This document shows, one piece after another, positions 46,718 through 57,790 of a stretch of 64,000 bases of DNA; position 1 is the first letter of the stretch, and each line of letters begins with the position of its first letter. The stretch is from assembly GCA_036971615.1 (NCBI GenBank), contig JAYKKR010000010.1:186001-250000 (forward strand), written 5' to 3'. The notes under the pieces were generated by a model. That model made no database searches. It saw only the letters and a program-made list of their open reading frames with translations, and had not been told where the DNA came from. The position numbers and the translations under genes are program-made. Source of the stretch: Amyloporia xantha (lineage: Eukaryota; Basidiomycota; Agaricomycetes; Polyporales; Adustoporiaceae).

Positions 46718-48486
46718 TCACTCGTTGCGGACCTACGAGAGCAAGAGACACTTCATTAAGGCGCCATCAACGAAATGAGCGGGTGAAGTCACTGACCGTG
46801 AGCTGCTGCCTCAACGCAGCCTTCTCGTCCCCAGAGACAGGCACCACCCTCCCAAACTCCTCCGGCAGCGGCCCCAGCACAGGCGGCGGCGTGATGCTCG
46901 GATCGAGCCGCTGGGAGTGCGACCGCGCCACACTCGGTGAGCCTTCGCCCGAAGCGTACGCGAGGTGCACAGGCGAGTTGAGCAGCGACGAGCGCTTCGG
47001 TCGCACCGGGGTCTGCTCCACTGGACTCGTCCGCGGGTTCGCGGGGTTCATCGTGCTTGCGGGCTGGATCGGGCTAGCGGTGAGCGAGATGGCAGAGATG
47101 GGGCTAGGAGCCGGCGCGCCGCCAGGGTAGGCAGGAGGGCTGACGTCGGCGCGTGCAGCGCTGATGTTGAGGGAAGGCAGCACTGGGGCCTGTTTACGCT
47201 GGAGTAGGTCGGGGAGCTAATCCGCGTGGGTATGAGGTGTCGACGGTGGGGGCTGGCTGTGCCAGAGGTGCGTTGGGCTGGTATGCATTGCGGTTGTAGG
47301 TGGGATAAGGGCCAGGGTCATTGTAGCCCTGGGACTGGGCTTGGTATGTCTGATTGGGGTAAGCAATCTGCGGTCGCGGAGGTGCCGGCAGCGGTGCCGA
47401 CGACGAGACGAATACGGGCAGAGCAGGGTAGCCTGTCCGCTCATACATCTCCCGGGACGGTCCCGGTCCACTGTTAAAGTGTCCTCCGTTGGACAAGCTC
47501 TCGGTGGAAGGCCCGCTTTGGAAGTTTTCACCGCTCCCGCTCCCCCCAGACGCCCTTCGGCCATCGCCAGGAATACCAGAACCACTGTCGATGCCCTTCC
47601 CCTTCTCAGCGTCGTGACCGCCGTCGAGCAGCCCGTCTGACGACGGGTACGGGGACCAGTCAACTGCCTCGTCATGCAGTTTGTTCCGCCTGCGCCTGCG
47701 GACTGCCCATGTCGTGAGAGCGATGAAAAGGACGAGACCGACGAGAGAGCATGCGGTGATGACGCCAACGGATAAGGCCTTGTTTTGGAGAAAGCCCTTG
47801 GGAGAGGAGGCTGGCAGAGCGGCAGCGGAAGCGGATGTGGAGGAGGAAGATACGATGGAGGAGGAGTGGGAGGCAGAGTTGGTCGAAGAGTCTATCGATG
47901 TCGAGCTGAGTGGGCTAGTTGACAATGCGCTTGTAGCCGAATCAGTCGAAGATGCAGATGTCGATGTTGTCGAGGAGAGGGCCGTCGTAGATGCTGACGA
48001 CACAGATGTTGAGGATGTACTTGACACTGACCTGATGGGATTTGAACAATTGGCATCTGAGGTGTTCAAAGTAGGCTGGTCAAGCGAACTCACTGAGATG
48101 ACGAGGTAACACTCGGAGAACTCGATGTGGTGGATGTCGTAGACGCCTTCGTCAAGGTGATTGTCGAACTTGACGATGAAGGGGATGGACCGAACCCAGG
48201 GACACTGATGGACGGAAGAAAGCTCGTTAATCCACCGATGCCAAACGGGTTGTTGTCGCTTGACTGGGCACCGTCATTCCCGCCACTAGAAAGTCAATGT
48301 CGATCAACATGTCAATGTCAAAGAAACCAATCGTGATCAGTACTTACAAGATACCGTTGTCTATTAAAGACAAACGACCGTGTCTCAGCTGAAATGGCCC
48401 GGGCGTGCAACAAGCGGTCTCCACTCACCACCGAGGAGTCCGCGTTCGGACAGGCGAACGTCGCGATTGAAGTACATTCCGCTCAT
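46718..48486 (-). CDS. Ser/Thr-rich single-pass membrane protein (Mid2-like layout)
   Basis: Function unknown; the layout recalls cell-wall stress sensors of the Wsc/Mid2 kind. The N-terminus MSGMYFNRDVRLSERGLLG has no obvious signal peptide. A mini-exon (DNGI) follows, then NPFGIGGLTSFLPSISVPG and about 120 residues made mostly of Ser and Thr, an O-mannosylation-type ectodomain. The TM helix is ALSVGVITACSLVGLVLFIA, directly followed by RRRRR. The cytosolic tail is Gly/Ser/Pro/Tyr-rich (REMYERTGYPALPVF) and ends in SSLLNSPVHLAYASGEGSP and a Gln-rich piece. If the two last introns (about 47131-47186 and 46733-46800) are spliced, the end is QLTVRNE at 46718; without them it would stop at 47194. 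The longer form is more likely. Confidence 0.7.
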
Positions 48487-49070
48487 GGTAGTGTGATTGC
48501 TTTGTGTCGGATCGAGGTGTAGAGTACACAGATACAGGTGGTAACGAGTGTGGGGGAGTGGCTCGTGCGAGTCAACGTGCGGGTATTGGTTGGTCTTCCT
48601 AGTCTTCCGGAGACTTAGAGAGGAAGGATGATGGGTCGAGATCAGAGTGCCCACAGGATGGTGGGTGACAGGGTAGGTATAATGTGGGCGGCGACGAAGG
48701 AGGGAGGGACAAAAGCGAAGGGGATAATAGAGGCTAGCGAAGCGACCCTTGCATTGCTTTGGCTTGGACTATGGGCGTGTTTAAGCGCGCGGTGCTCCGC
48801 GGCCGTGGCTAACAGATGGAGGCGAACAGCATCGATGGAGTCTTTCAACCGTCCTCGTTGGCATCGAAACATGTCCTCATCACACAACTCGGAATCCGAC
48901 TTCCGGCCACACGCTGAGACATATCGCTATGACAACTTTTAGGTAACCCTGCCTCGACAATGGCTTCACAGATCACGTGGACACAATAGGCTACAGAGCG
49001 CAATACACGACGACAAGCAAGAAACGACAGACAAACACTATACACACACACAGCCTATTCACCAAACAAT
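48487..49070. other. Intergenic, membrane protein promoter / PKA-R 3' flank
   Basis: About 580 bp; no gene or clear element recognised. Confidence 0.4.
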
Positions 49071-50615
49071 TCATCGCGACATACGAGTAACATGCCCATA
49101 GCTCATCCCGGCATTCCGCTCCATGATCTCCCGCAGCGGCCCCAGTAGTCGCGTGAACGCATTGGCGTCCAGTGCCGCAACCTTTAGCTTCGGTTGTGCC
49201 GCGTCGCTTCGGGTGACGGCGCTGACAGTAGCGGCGCGGGGCTCCAGTCGTAGTAGCGATAGTTCTAACATGTAACAGTGGCTTCTCAGCATGCAACGAT
49301 CACAATGTGATAATTTCAACCTACCTCCGAAGTAATCTCCCTTCGTGAGGTGACCTACTTTAGTCTCCTTGACCTCACCTTCAGCTGTCTGCTGAACCTT
49401 CGTCACGACGGCTTCGCCTTCCTCCACGAAGAAGAATGTATCGCCCATCTCGCCCTGTCGCACCACAGCCTCGCCGTCCATGTACACCCTACTCACGAGA
49501 GCATCCGCGACCTTGCTTCGCTCTCCCGGCTCCAACGAGGTGAGCAGTGGCACTGAAGTCAGGAACTGTTCGTACATAGTTCGCCTCCTATGCGCCGCCT
49601 TGAGAATGATAGTACGGAACGTGATGCGATCGAGCGACCAGAGCGTTGACGGCTCCATGGCCAGCACAGTGGCTGCACGAGGATGTCCGTACATCAGAGC
49701 TAGCTCACCGAAAGAGCTGCCCTCTCTGCACTCCGCCACCTTTTTTCCGAACTCAGGATGGTATCCTGGCTGTAAGAACTTCTCGCTCGGCGAGAAATTT
49801 TCCGAGAGCCACGCAGCCGGCAGGGGCTCCGGGCGAATGTAGCAGTTGAACCAGCCGCTCTCGACGACGTAGAAGTACTCTCCGACGTCGCCCTGACGGA
49901 TAACAACTTCGTCCGCGGTGACGTGCATCTCGCGCATCGCGCCCAACACCCCGGTCTCTTGCTCCTCGTCGAGATCGCGAAAGATAAAATTGTTCGCGAT
50001 TGAGGCGCGGATGCGCTGCAGCTGATCAGGCGTCTTGGGGAATACGGGGAGCGGCTCGTCCGTCTCGCTATCCACCGCGATAGATTCAGCACTGACCGAC
50101 GGACGCCTGGCGAGTATGGTCGGATCAGGAGTGTGCAGGTAGCCACCGGGGCTGGGAGATATGGAACCATTCGCGAAAGATGCGAAGGGATTTACATAGC
50201 TCAACGGAGAGGACGGAGAAAGTTCGTCTTGGTCGACTCGGAACGTCGGGGGTGTCATTCTATCGCGATTATCGGGGAGGAGAGCGTTTCCGGGAACGTT
50301 AAGAGTGCCAAAGGGACTGGTGCCAGCCATAGAACTGCGTGGGGATGGACGCTGTGTGAACGGTAATGAGGAGAGAGGGGAGATGCTAATGGGGAGCGAA
50401 GGTCCAGCCGTGGAGCTCAAGGGGGTGTCCAGAAAGTAGTCCATGGGCAAATCGCGGGCTAAAGTAGAGCGTTGCGACAGGACATCACGGGTGCGCGTTC
50501 TTTGTTCCTCGAGTCGAGACTGGAACCAATTTGCACAAAATTGGAGGGCATCTTTGGGCTGTACACGCTGCACGTCGCGAGTGAGATCTGACACGAGAGA
50601 CTCGAAGGTAGACAT
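49071..50615 (-). CDS. BCY1: cAMP-dependent protein kinase regulatory subunit
   Basis: Inhibits the PKA catalytic subunit until cAMP binds. Residues 1-45 form the RIIa dimerisation/docking domain (MSTFESLVSDLTRDVQRVQP). A Ser/Pro-rich linker leads to the inhibitor site RRPSVS (about 170-175), where serine rather than alanine makes it a type II-like substrate. Two cyclic nucleotide-binding domains follow: phosphate-binding cassette A FGELALMYGHPRAATV (about 302-317) and cassette B YFGELSLLRLEPRAATV. Domain A has a fungal-type insertion of about 25 residues before its cassette. One 60-nt intron (49265-49324) cuts cassette B between YFGG/E; it is stop-free and a multiple of three, so it can be misread as coding. 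C-terminus is MERNAGMSYGHVTRMSR. Start is the only ATG before the RIIa helices. Confidence 0.95.
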   Translation of the reverse strand: MSTFESLVSDLTRDVQRVQPKDALQFCANWFQSRLEEQRTRTRDVLSQRSTLARDLPMDYFLDTPLSSTAGPSLPISISPLSSLPFTQRPSPRSSMAGTSPFGTLNVPGNALLPDNRDRMTPPTFRVDQDELSPSSPLSYVNPFASFANGSISPSPGGYLHTPDPTILARRPSVSAESIAVDSETDEPLPVFPKTPDQLQRIRASIANNFIFRDLDEEQETGVLGAMREMHVTADEVVIRQGDVGEYFYVVESGWFNCYIRPEPLPAAWLSENFSPSEKFLQPGYHPEFGKKVAECREGSSFGELALMYGHPRAATVLAMEPSTLWSLDRITFRTIILKAAHRRRTMYEQFLTSVPLLTSLEPGERSKVADALVSRVYMDGEAVVRQGEMGDTFFFVEEGEAVVTKVQQTAEGEVKETKVGHLTKGDYFGGRLKLSHCDRCMLRSHCYMLELSLLRLEPRAATVSAVTRSDAAQPKLKVAALDANAFTRLLGPLREIMERNAGMSYGHVTRMSR

Positions 50616-51217
50616 GGCAAAGAGATGGGAATGCCTCGTATGAGCCAGCGCCGCTTATGAGGCCGCGGAGACCGGCTTTTTCTTCGGGAGGCGAGAAGGG
50701 TGTGGTGGTTGAAAGAGATCTGATGCCTTTGTATTTATCGTGAATTGTGAGGTGACGATGAGACCACGCTGTGGTACTTACAACAAGGTTGGAGATAATC
50801 CAGTGCTGTCCCGCAACTGTCCCGTACACAATGCAATGACGATCAGGACACCACGTGGCTACCGAATGAGGCAGCTCGAATGCGGAACGGGCGTTAGCAC
50901 GCTCGAACAACACCCAGCCGGGGAGGCTTGCCAGCGAGTTGAGAGCGAAGAGGGCATCAGCATTCCAGGTAGCGAGCAGCGTAGTCGATGGCTGGTCCAC
51001 AGGTCCTCGATCTCCGTCGCTGTCGGTCGTCCTCGCCGCAGGCCATAAGACGGTCACGCATGTGTCACAAAGGATTCCGGCGTTCCGGCTACTGCCGTGA
51101 CGTCACGCGACCGGACGCTTCCACGTCGCAGCGACCGCACATCGAACAACGACCACAAGTCCACTTTCTATCCGCTCCGCTCTTTCTTCTTTCTTTCAGT
51201 GTAGATCTGCCACCAGC
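50616..51217. promoter_or_regulatory. Divergent promoter PKA-R / Herp-like gene with full CRE
   Basis: 602 bp between two divergent starts. The 8-bp palindrome TGACGTCA (51098-51105), the full bZIP/CREB-type site, lies 113 bp upstream of the UBL gene start and is followed by CGCGACC. No other clear element. Confidence 0.6.
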
Positions 51218-52946
51218 ATGTCCGTTGTCGACGCCTCTGTCGATATCCGCGTTGAACTCCCGGCATACTCACTCTCCTTCACCGTCAAAGTTGACCCGTC
51301 CGCCACTATCCGAGATGTTAAGCACGAGATAGCCAAGTCCTGCCCTGGGGAACCTCGCCCCGATGGCCAGCGGCTCGTATACAAGGGCCGCTTTCTCAAT
51401 GATGAACAGAGGGTGGAGGACATCTGGAAGGTACGTCGACAACGTCGGTGACCCTGAATACGACTACAAGACTGATATTATCGCAGTCGTCCGACGATGC
51501 ACGCATTGTCCACTTGGCAGTGAACCCTTCAGCTTGGGTTACTACTCCCTCTACCACACCTGCGTTGACAGCGCCGTCTTCGTCGTCAGCATCATCCAGT
51601 TCGCAGGGCTTCATGCCTGCATTCCCCTTCCCTAACCAATCCTCATATCGTCCTCGCATACCTTGGTCACCATCTGAAGTATCGCCACTGCGATACGTCC
51701 ATGAGAAGCACCAGATTGCGTTGAATGCACTAATCAATGGGACTCTTGATTCCTTACCACCACCCGCGCCCGGTAATGATATGCACAGGGTGATGGCTAT
51801 GGAGATTGTCAGGATGCAGGGCTGGTCCTGGCCTAGCATCATAGACCAAGACTACCCTCCTCCCGGAACTGCTGGTCAGGGTGTGAGATATGAGCGTGTA
51901 GTAGTGGAGTGAGCGATTATGTCCGCTATAGAATATTCATTTTACTGATCAGCACTCGTGATAGTGGTCTCCCATTTCTTTCGCTCACCACCCCAAACGC
52001 AACGCCCACACCCATTCAAGTACACGCTTTGAAAGTGCTATCGTTCACATTCCCAATTATATCTGCGCCTCTGCCAATGGTGCCCTTCCCACCGCCGCCG
52101 GCTTACAATGTATCGTACAATGTCAATGCGCCCACTGATTTGAATGCACGCCTACAACAGCTTGGCATTACTCCTATTCGCGTTACCCCAGGCCAGAACC
52201 CCAACTTGAATCCGAATGACCCCAATAACATTCCGGGTGCGCCCCAAGCCGTGGAGATTCGGGCGGTACCCCTTCGTGCGCTGATGCTCCCGCTGATGAT
52301 GCTCGTCTTTCGCACCCTCCTAATCATGTACTTCTTCTCACCTTCCAAGAGACCATTATTCGCTTTGGTCCTGAGTGCGTGGATTCTCTACGAAGCTTGG
52401 GGCGCATTGCGCGTGGTGTTTGGAGATGGGAGACCTCGAGACCGACAACGCGCCAATGGCGGCAACAACCAGCCGATGAATGGACAACCTGGACCCGGAG
52501 GCCGTGGGCAAGCACGCCAGGGGCGTGGTGCTGGTGCGCCTAATGCTAACCGCAGCCAGACGCAAGCCTTCCTCGCCGGATTGTCCAACCTCAACCTCAG
52601 GGCGGAAGACTTGATCCTGGCAGGGCACCCAGCCCGACCACCCAGCCTAAGCCACAAGGTCAGGACGTTCGTAAGCCTGCTCCTATTGTCGCTCTATCCT
52701 GCCGTATGGGACCACCGTAGGGCGGCCCTACGCAGGAGGGAAGGCCGGCTACGGACTGAAGCAAATGCGATAGCAACGGCACGGCAACATGGGGAAAGGG
52801 ACGGGACCGATGCGACGGAGGATGCACAGCGCACTGAGGATGAAAGCCGGGCAAGAGCTGTCCTCGACTTACACCAGAAGCGGTCGCTTTGGGTCCAAGA
52901 GTATGTACGCAGAGCACAGACCACGGATTGGGCCGACGATGTGTAG
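51218..52946 (+). CDS. Herp/Usa1-like ER membrane protein with N-terminal ubiquitin-like domain
   Basis: Likely part of ER-associated degradation. Residues 1-75 form a ubiquitin-like fold (VDIRVELPAYSLSFTVKVDP, ATIRDVKHEIAKSCPG, DGQRLVYKGRFLNDEQRVED). A Ser/Pro-rich linker is followed by a helical segment (LRYVHEKHQIALNALINGTL) and two adjacent hydrophobic helices, LMLPLMMLVFRTLLIMYFF and PLFALVLSAWILYEAWGALR, then an Arg/Gly/Gln-rich stretch, a third helix (VRTFVSLLLLSLYPAVW) and a basic C-terminal coiled region. Two introns: one after DIWK, one just before GLPFLSLTT (donor GTGAGC). UBL plus membrane hairpin is the Herp/Usa1 layout; the assignment is by architecture, not close similarity. 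Confidence 0.78.
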
Positions 52947-53449
52947 ACATGTTTATGGGTGTACTGCTGTCGTTGTATTGATTATGGGTTAGAGATGTAA
53001 AATAGTCGGCTTCTGTGCAAGATACAAGTTGGATAGAGTGTTGTTAACGTTCTACTGATGCGAGCACGCTAGGCTCGGGGAAGGCTCGGCTCTCCTTTTC
53101 GGTGTTTTATGTAAGCATGCTCACTCCCGGCTGTGTCCGTGCCCTCGTTCCGACTGCCCCGAGAGCATCATACATTTTTTGCGATTCCGCATCATTATGA
53201 AAAGCGCTGTAATCGGCTTTCCGGCCTCTGCAGGACTGCAGCTGCGTAATCCATCGGATTCTATACTTCAAGGAAGGCTCCTCATAATATTAATCAGCCC
53301 TGTGCTCGAGCATGACAAAGCTTCTAGGATAATGTTGTAAGGGCTGGAATAGGCGGCACAACATTTGTGCAGTATGCTATTATATAGCACCGGAACGATA
53401 CAAGGTGCAGTACGACTCGCAGTTGTCTGTATTAGATATCGTCGTCCCC
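52947..53449. other. Intergenic, UBL gene to SDR
   Basis: About 500 bp; no gene recognised. Confidence 0.4.
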
Positions 53450-54480
53450 ATGTCTGCAAAAGTCTGGCTCATCACTGGTGCGAGCACGGGTATTGGCCTT
53501 GCCCTTGCTGAGTACGTGCTGTCTCAGGGAGACAAGGTAAATAGTTCTGAACTCTGACAAACGTCCCGACAAACGCTGACAAACGCCTCACCTTAACTGC
53601 GAATTCATAGGTCATCGCTACTGTCAGGACGATCAACAAATTCCCCGATAGCCTGAGAAAAGTCGGAGGCCACCCCTTGGTCCTCGACCTTGGCTCATCC
53701 GATGCTGACATCTACAAGGCCGGGGAAGAGGCTCTGAAGGTCTACGGTCACGTCGACGTGCTCGTCAACAACGCCGGGTATGGTCTTGTCTCCCCCGTTG
53801 AGGAGTTGAAGTGCGTAGCCTCGTGATACCGGACTTACCTGACACTGACCGCGCGCAGTCTCAACGAGGTACGGGCGCAATTCCAGACGAACGTCTTCGG
53901 GGCCATCGCCCTCTCACAAGCGCTGCTGCCCTCTTTCCGCGCTAGGAAGTCTGGGCAAATCCTCAACGTCAGCTCAGTCGGGGCGCTCGACCCGGGTCCG
54001 TCGTGGGGCGCATACAGCGCATCCAAGGCTGCGCTCGAGGCGTTCTCCGAGTCTATGAGCAGGGAAGTCGCCCCGTTCAACATCCGCGTCCTGATCGTCG
54101 AGCCCGGCTACTTCGCCACAAACTTCTTCCAGTCGCAGACCCTCGTCGACCACGGAACACAGTCGGCTGTGTACACCGACCCAACGCAGGGATTCGGAAC
54201 GCTACAGGCCGTGCCGCAGGTGCAATCAAAGGTGGGAGAGGTCGGTGATCCGGTGAAGCTTGCGGCGCGATTGTATGAGGTCGTGCATGGTACGAACCTT
54301 GCCAAGGGCCTTGTTGAGAGCCAAGGTGCAAAGAGGGAATGGTTGCGTGTGCCGCTGGGCACCGACTGCGGAACGCGACTGCTCGAGAAAATCGCAATCT
54401 TGGAGGAGAACATCAAGGCGTTCGAGCCGGTGTGGAGGTCGACGGATGTTGAGCCGGAGAGACTGAAGCTTTTCAAATAG
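53450..54480 (+). CDS. Short-chain dehydrogenase/reductase
   Basis: Classical SDR of about 300 residues. The cofactor motif is TGASTGIGLALAEYV; the Asp of VLDLGSSD after strand 3 and NNAGYG follow. The catalytic set is ILNVSSVGALDPG, then YSASKAALEAFSES (Tyr and Lys of YxxxK). NIRVLIVEPGYFATNFF is the usual post-active-site PG motif. Arg rather than Asp after beta2 (ATVRTINKFP) suggests NADP(H). Two introns, near 53536-53611 and 53811-53860. No obvious membrane segment; the substrate is not deducible. Confidence 0.9.
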
Positions 54481-55237
54481 AGCTGCCAGGGGTCGTGGTA
54501 TGTAGTAGAATCAAGTTACTGGAAGTAACGACGAAGTGTAGCGAATAAATCTAGACTTCTGTATTTCAGCTATACCTACACCATTTGTTCTGCGATACAC
54601 TGGAATGCGTGATCGTGAAGCATGGCCGACCGACAAGAAAGTATCGCATTTTAAAACACTTACCACTCTGTATTCATCGGCCCTCGGCATAAAGGGGGGT
54701 ATATACCAGATTAGCTGGTACACCATGCATAAGATCACAGCACTTTATGAAAGACATGCACCATACATTGAGCAGAAGAGGATTTCCAAAGGGAGAATGC
54801 TTCCGAAAGAACGTCCATATGAGCACGCAATTATGTGATTTTTCCGTTTTTCTAATCCCGACTCCTTGGGAGAGATATGCACATAGCATTAATTGGCTGA
54901 TTCTTTCCTCGCACTTGAAAGGGAAACACAGGATGCCGTGCAACGACGCTCACCGGGTGCGTCTTTCCCTGTGTCTCAGAAGCTCTGAGTCAGCACGTCG
55001 TGCACCTGAATCCAGCAGGCGTTCCTCTGAGGCTCTGCACGTATCAATTAGAAATCATCGGATACATATAAGGCTCATCCAGAAACTCTCGCGAGCTCTC
55101 GTCGCTTCAACATAACGGCGGTTCCTTTCGCGATATCTGATAATTTTACCACAGAGATTGGAAATAAGCACCCCGAAAGGCGAGAACGTTCCAAACGGCA
55201 GGCGTCATGCGCGCTGACTTGAGTGCACTATGCATGT
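54481..55237. other. Intergenic between convergent genes
   Basis: About 760 bp between the SDR and the P-loop gene; no gene or repeat recognised. Confidence 0.4.
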
Positions 55238-57049
55238 CTAGGTTTCCTCGGTCTTTGATGATTCTTCCAGCACCAGGATCGAAGCACCGCGATCGACTGT
55301 GGCTCGATTGCGTGTCTTCACCAGGACATATCGTCTACCGAGCTGGCACAAGAACATCTGAGCACTGGGGTCTACAACGCCCTTCGTGCCAATATTACGC
55401 AATACAGCCAAACCAGAGGGAGCGAGGACCATTGCTTCACCGGTCTGTAGAGCATATTTCAGCCAAGAACTTATGACGGGACTAGGTGACTTACTCGTAA
55501 TTTGACTACCCGGTCGAAGGCAGTGGAGGACAGGTCGGCAGATACATGCTTGGTGACGTGCTCCCACCAGGACGGAGACGAGAACCTATGAAGAATCGTG
55601 ATTGAACACAGGTCGAGCAGGACAGGAGGGACAACTGTGGGTTCTAGTATGCATAAGTCAGTAGCTATCTTATCCCGTTAATGAGCCGCAGGGACGGACC
55701 TTGAGTGCTGATAATGACACGCATTGCGAGATGACGTTGCTGGCGTATGAGAGAGAGCAAGGTGTTAGTCAATCCTGATCCACCCGCGTTGGTAGTAAGG
55801 TACTTCGTGTATTCGATCAGCCACGTAAAGGATTGTGTCCTGTGCAACTGACCTTGTGCGCCTCATCCACAACAAGCACTTTTCCCGTCCCGACATCGGC
55901 ACGGATGAACAGTCTCGTCACGATTTCAAAAAGGCTACAAGCTGCGACAGGATCAACGAACGGGTCAGACAGGTCGATGATAGTAAGCCGTCCGGCTGCG
56001 AAACGAGCTGGGACTGGAGCTGATCCTGCCGCGCTTGCGGGTATCATGAAAGCCTCCATCATGGTCATTCTTTGGTCTAAGCTGGAAAGTTGACGAGGAT
56101 TGAAGCTCTGCTTCTTCTGCTCCAGTTTATCTTTGAACACTTGATACGTGAAGTTTTCCCCCAGATCACGCAGAATCGACTGTACACGGTCAAAGTGTAG
56201 ATGAGAACGACATGTAAGGATGAACAGATGAAGATTTCTACGTACCAAGACAATCTGAATGTACAAAGGGGCACCTTCAGTCGAGCTTACAGCCAGCATG
56301 GTGAGGAAAGCTTCGACATCCAGCTCTGACTCTGAGAACAACAATGGCTTCACTGATACGTTGGGGCCCACATCAGCGTATACCCGCTTCATTGTCGTAT
56401 ACGATGATCGTGAAACATAGACCCGTACAGGTGGCGTGGCCATTCCTGTGTAGCGAGAAACGCCCAGCCAGACTGCCTCACTGGGACGAGCGGTGGGTCC
56501 ACCTTCCCCAAAATGAAGGACGAGCCCAGCAAGAGGCTTCTCCAGCGCTCCGATCCACTTGAATTTTGGGATAAGCATGTTCTCCAAAAGTACAGCGACT
56601 GTGTGGGATTTTCCAGACCCTTGTACTCCACATACAAGTGCAGAAAATGGGGCATTCTGACCATAGCATGGATCAATTACGGATGACAGAGTTATATGTA
56701 CCACTCATTCATACCGTATTCACATAGAGCCTAGGGTCATCAGGGATTTCACAAGGTTTCTGGTCGCTGTGACTAGTTATGTTTGAATCGTAAGTAAAGT
56801 GAAGATATACTTACCGAATTTCTTGGACAGCCCCCAGGAGACCGTATTGAGTTTTGTTCGAATCTAATCCAGCAGCTTCATAGGCATCTCGGGTAAACAA
56901 TGGCGCTGTAAGAAGCTCATGGTCAGGCGTCTCCTGCACGCTGTTCAGAAAGAATAGTTCATGCTGTTAATTTGTTGTGGAATGAGTTTGTTACCATTTC
57001 GACATGTTTGATAGACACGTACATTAGCAGCTGGTTTCGTCTGAGTCAT
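55238..57049 (-). CDS. P-loop ATPase, HerA/VirB4-like, function unknown
   Basis: Starts MTQTKPAANHELFFLNSVQE. The Walker A motif GVQGSGKSHT is at about residues 87-96, preceded by the hydrophobic strand FSALVC. Walker B is KVLVVDEAHK. After it come LTNTLLSLIRQQRHLAMRVI with STQEPTVVPPVLLDLCSI, the sensor-like strand seen in HerA/VirB4/TraB-type ATPases (VIISTQ), then HRFSSPSWWEHVTKHV. The tail ends in LEESSKTEET. Seven or so introns. The overall family is known to me from mushroom-forming fungi but with no assigned role. It lies beside the uracil salvage gene, which diverges from it. Splice sites between Walker A and B are approximate. Confidence 0.7.
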
Positions 57050-57790
57050 TGCATCACAGACGACATAATCGAACAAACAAGTTAGCCTGTGTTATCGAAT
57101 GGGCAAGCAATGCATTCCCACTGATTTAGCCTGTTCAATATCACCTTGGTAGTTGGTCATGATGAAATGGTTTCAGATTTTAGAGTAATAACGGCCTTGG
57201 TGGAGGTAATACAAAACTCGCTCTGCTAGAATAACATTTAGTGGATAATGCAATTGCGATACTATTTCTGCGAGCTTGCGCAGGCAGGCAGTTCCGATTT
57301 GCATACCTCAACTGTCTTTGAAGCTGTCCGCCTTCGAGCTTTAGTCGTGTAGGGCTGCTTTCTGTGAGGACACGTAACACCCAGGATCCTGAATGTTTTC
57401 GTTTGAAGTTGTAATATCCACGTAAACTCGCTAACTTCGCATCAAAATGGATGGTTCGGCATTCACCGATATACTTGCATGTTGCGCAAAGCTAGTGCTG
57501 CTGCATTGAACCCGAGAGTATCATGTGGAATATGGTGTCGGTATGACAGATGGCAAGACCGGAAGTTGTAACGTTCACTGCAGCCATAGGCTCCTGGTTG
57601 TACAGTACTAAGGACGACATAGAATCGTGAGATCTGGGTGAGATCGTTCGGCGATTACGTTCAAGCACGGCTTATTGAAGTACGCCGGACACAGTGAGTG
57701 GCATCATATATGGTATCGTAGAGCGCTCTCTTGACTGACCTGCATAGACGCATAGCTACCTTTCAACATACGACGGTGACAGAACCCATC
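57050..57790. promoter_or_regulatory. Divergent region, P-loop gene / FUR1
   Basis: 740 bp between two divergent start codons. Stop-rich, no gene or clear motif recognised. Confidence 0.4.

Noticed and set aside
47681..48109. Acidic open frame opposite the Ser/Thr-rich membrane protein
   Set aside because: It is the antisense of a Ser/Thr-repeat ectodomain; Glu/Asp/Val runs are expected from TCx/ACx codons.
53385..53410. GGAACGATACA, which resembles a U6 snRNA segment
   Set aside because: The rest of the U6 sequence (ACAGAGA box, 3' stem, T-run) is absent.
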